Below are positions 63,401 through 64,000 of a stretch of DNA of 64,000 nucleotides, in pieces (position 1 is the stretch's first letter; each line of letters begins with the position of its first letter). This stretch comes from Sebastes aleutianus (taxonomy: Eukaryota > Chordata > Actinopteri > Perciformes > Sebastidae), in the NCBI GenBank assembly GCA_916700875.1, contig CAKAKS010000066.1, positions 5,924,243 to 5,988,242 of the forward strand, read 5' to 3'. The notes beneath the pieces are model-generated. The model saw only the letters and a program-made list of their open reading frames with translations. It did no database searches and was not told the DNA's origin. Both the position numbers and the translations under genes were made by a program.

Positions 63401-64000
63401 TCCCTGTGTTTTCAGTCTTTTATGCTAAGCTAAGCTAACTGGCTGCTGACTATAGTCTTATATTTAGCATACAGACATGAGAGTAACACCAATCTTCTCA
63501 TCTAACTTTGGCAAGAAAGCGAATAAGCGTATTTCCCGAAATGTCCAATTATTCCTGAAAGATGTTCAAATCCCACCCTCATCATTTTCAAAAAAAATAT
63601 TGCACTCCTTTTCTTTCAGATATATCCTACAATCTGACTCTGGACGCTGACCTGCAGGCTTCACGAGTGACGTCAAGAGGACTGTTCACTAAAAACAACG
63701 AACGCTTCCTCACAGAAAAGGCCAAAATATCATCCACGCCCCTGTGTCAAGACTTCAAGGTTTATATTCAGGTAATGCATAACAATCATCTGTTTTGCAG
63801 TCAAAGAGCATCAAGGACCAAAATACACATAAAGTATTTTGAAAATAATCTCCTGATTTGTCCGTATGTGGTTTCTTCAACAGGAAGCACCAGACTTTGT
63901 CAATTCCCTCAGTCTGAAAGTAGAAATCCAGCAGCAGAATGCAGATGTGAACCCGGTCCTCGATGTGTCTGCAACAAGTGCCTGGGAGTTCTTTGTAAGT
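47196..64000 (+). CDS. itga2: Integrin alpha-2 (collagen receptor subunit), 3' partial
   Basis: Exons: 47196-47241, 49627-49750, 53143-53252, 54270-54361, 54937-55051, 56434-56561, 56672-56820, 57068-57218, 58205-58370, 58582-58658, 59486-59624, 61273-61418, 61499-61642, 61766-61969, 62083-62213, 62360-62523, 63620-63771 and 63884-63994, ending on a GTAAGT donor. They join to 783 codons. In order: short signal peptide (MELSWGNIFFTIIVIA), seven-blade beta-propeller start (IFSGPAAEEFGYTVQQ), inserted I domain, propeller remainder with three calcium loops, and the start of the thigh/calf region (FSAAFRPVKP, LDADLQASRVTSRGLF). Resemblance to human ITGA2 is strong throughout. Paired with beta-1 (ITGB1), the product is a cell-surface receptor for collagen. 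Transmembrane and tail exons lie beyond the window. Introns are heavily loaded with transposons. Confidence 0.96.
47386..48113 (+). repeat. itga2: Tandem duplication of a 360-370 bp block in itga2 intron 1
   Basis: Unit 1 (about 47386-47754) and unit 2 (about 47755-48113) share long runs in the same order: ATGTTTTAAATCACTTAAAA, CTGAAGAGCAGCAGAGGAGT, CATCAGCCTGCAGAGTTTCT, AACCAGCAGCCAGGCAGAGA and ATATGCACATTTCCCCTCAT. They differ by scattered substitutions and small indels. Similar ORFs in each unit are by-products. Confidence 0.9.
48703..49334 (+). mobile_element. hAT-like MITE, family A copy 2 (itga2 intron 1)
   Basis: GCTGTCAATCGATTAAAATA to TTGACAGCCCTA. Same core as the copies at 26143, 53404 and 57304, in the orientation of 57304. 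Part of the 3' region, including the CATATGATGCCAGTATC segment, is deleted. Confidence 0.8.
51150..51650. mobile_element. Family D repeat copy interrupted by a short insert
   Basis: It shares AACAAAACCACTCACTTAGG, GGTCTCCTGGTTGAAAGTCC and TACATGGCGTACAAATGACA with 13038-13940. About 110 bp near 51245-51350, containing TTTCAACGCCAACTGCGTCT, is absent from the other copies and duplicates a GTAAGTACAATAT-like edge, which suggests a nested insertion. Confidence 0.6.
52549..52875 (-). mobile_element. hAT-like MITE, family C copy 3 (itga2 intron 2)
   Basis: AGAGCTGCAGCAATTAATCG to CGTTGGTTGCAGCCCTA. It is the reverse complement of the family at 2172 and 43158. Confidence 0.8.
53404..54141 (-). mobile_element. 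hAT-like MITE, family A copy 3 (itga2 intron 3)
   Basis: It begins AAGTTAACGCGATAATAACG and ends GATTGACAGGCCTA, and contains the complete core shared by the other copies. Opposite orientation to 48703 and 57304. Confidence 0.85.
54367..54397. repeat. itga2: (TG)n microsatellite next to an itga2 donor
   Basis: About 15 TG units starting only six bases after the exon end at 54361 (donor GTATGT). Confidence 0.9.
55429..56231. mobile_element. TTAA-flanked long-inverted-repeat MITE (itga2 intron 5)
   Basis: The left end TTAAAGGGTAACTTAGCTAT and, reversed, TTAAAAGGTAACTTTGGTAT. The arms remain complementary for well over 200 bp (AGAGCCTGTCA, CTCAAGGAGAAGTCTCGTT and ATTGAGGGAGA... occur in mirrored order), with an indel in the left arm near 55665-55735. 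Length 803 bp; non-coding; lies 202 bp before an I-domain exon. Confidence 0.85.
56434..58658 (+). other. itga2: itga2 I domain (vWFA) exons
   Basis: Exons 56434-56561 to 58582-58658 encode the inserted I domain. The MIDAS metal site is intact: DGSNS (the DxSxS motif) in IVIVLDGSNSIYPW, the Thr in SSTNTFHAIQYA, and the Asp in VVVTDGESHD. The C-helix equivalent reads LGYYSRNDINTDN (human GYLNRNALDTKN). The domain closes with IFNIEGTGKGGDNFKMEMSQ. These features predict Mg2+-dependent collagen binding. Confidence 0.92.
57304..58037 (+). mobile_element. hAT-like MITE, family A copy 4 with target duplication (itga2 intron 8)
   Basis: TAGGGCTTTCAATCG to TTGACAGCCCTA, flanked by ATGGTTAT (57296-57303) and ATAGTTAT (58038-58045). 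These match at 7 of 8 positions, fitting the 8-bp duplication made by hAT transposases. It fills most of the intron between I-domain exons 57068-57218 and 58205-58370. Confidence 0.85.
58878..59160 (+). mobile_element. hAT-like MITE, family B copy 3 (itga2 intron 10)
   Basis: GTAGGGCTGTGTGTTGGCAA, then GAATCTGACG, ACGTATCATGATACGGGGTT and TTCAATATATTGCGATACTG match 6432 and the reverse of 29610. The right end is not clear. Confidence 0.6.
60340..61190. repeat. Cluster of repeat fragments in itga2 intron 11
   Basis: Three adjacent pieces resemble high-copy fish repeats: GCGGTGGAAGAAGTATTCAG (60381-60490), TGCAAGGGAGTCCTGGCTAA (60540-60610), and GTGACGTCACCCATTGGTTT through CAACCTGTCAATCACCAGGT (60834-61092). 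None is complete; boundaries are approximate. Confidence 0.5.
61499..62213 (+). other. itga2: itga2 beta-propeller calcium loops
   Basis: Exons 61499-61642, 61766-61969 and 62083-62213 each carry one propeller Ca2+ loop: DVDQDGVTD, DLDLDGFND and DLNDDTVPD. All keep the metal-coordinating acidic positions. They lie in successive FG-GAP blades. Confidence 0.88.
62575..63107. mobile_element. TTAA-flanked MITE (itga2 intron 16)
   Basis: The left end TTAAAGGAACAGTGTGTAAT and, reversed, TTAAAAGGTACAGTGTGTAG. Internal GTAACGTGAGCCG / CGGCTCACGTTAC and CCGTGGTACCGCCAGC / GCTGGCGTTACCACGG form further inverted pairs. A truncated relative lies at 41860-42078. Confidence 0.85.
63104..63557. mobile_element. 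Palindromic foldback element abutting the 62575 MITE
   Basis: The arms mirror each other around about 63340: TTTGGGAAATAC... / ...GTATTTCCCGAAA, CTTTCTTGCCGAGAGTTGAT / mirrored in AACTTTGGCAAGAAAG, CTCTCATGTCTGT / ACAGACATGAGAG, and GCCTGGCTCTGT / ACAGAGCCAGAC. It begins within the last bases of the previous element and ends about 60 bp before the exon at 63620. Confidence 0.8.

Noticed and set aside
1..64000. Search for tRNA, rRNA or microRNA genes
   Set aside because: No cloverleaf with A/B boxes, rRNA stretch or convincing short hairpin outside transposons was seen by eye; a tRNAscan-SE and Infernal run would be decisive.

Overview
This window is vertebrate nuclear DNA, most likely from a percomorph-type teleost. 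Genes are split by GT-AG introns and four recognisable vertebrate genes lie in about 64 kb. Introns and intergenic DNA are full of short non-autonomous DNA transposons of a kind common in spiny-rayed fish. There are no operons, CRISPR arrays or prokaryotic features. All four genes are on the + strand.

Layout: (1) 1-4841, the last seven exons of an ADAMTS7/12-type secreted metalloprotease, called adamts12: thrombospondin type-1 repeats, a Thr/Pro mucin-like exon, four more TSRs and a PLAC domain. (2) 4842-17456, intergenic, holding several repeat families and some repeat-poor stretches that are candidate regulatory DNA. (3) 17457-22802, fgf10 in three exons. (4) 22803-27768, repeat-rich intergenic DNA with a possible CTCF site just upstream of paip1. 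(5) 27769-35579, paip1 in eleven exons, with a large AT satellite in intron 1. (6) 35580-47195, intergenic DNA with MITEs, a solo LTR with an exact 5-bp target duplication, and a long minisatellite. (7) 47196 to the window end, the first 18 coding exons of integrin alpha-2 (itga2), including the collagen-binding I domain; the gene continues beyond the window.

From recalled human gene locations, ADAMTS12, FGF10, PAIP1 and ITGA2 all lie on chromosome 5 (5p13-5q11), spread over some 20 Mb. This window is a strongly compacted form of that block. ADAMTS7, FGF7 and ITGA11 on human chromosome 15 look like its ancient paralogous counterpart. The genes do not form one pathway. Three act outside the cell or at its surface (matrix protease, mesenchymal growth factor, collagen receptor) and paip1 acts in cytoplasmic translation.

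Exon boundaries were worked out by hand: every listed internal junction has GT and AG and keeps the reading frame. No clearly new biological system was found. The most notable non-genic structures are the solo LTR, a nested transposon, a set of unrelated TTAA-flanked elements, a near-perfect 130-bp inverted repeat, a 370-bp tandem duplication in itga2 intron 1, and short upstream ORFs before fgf10 and itga2.
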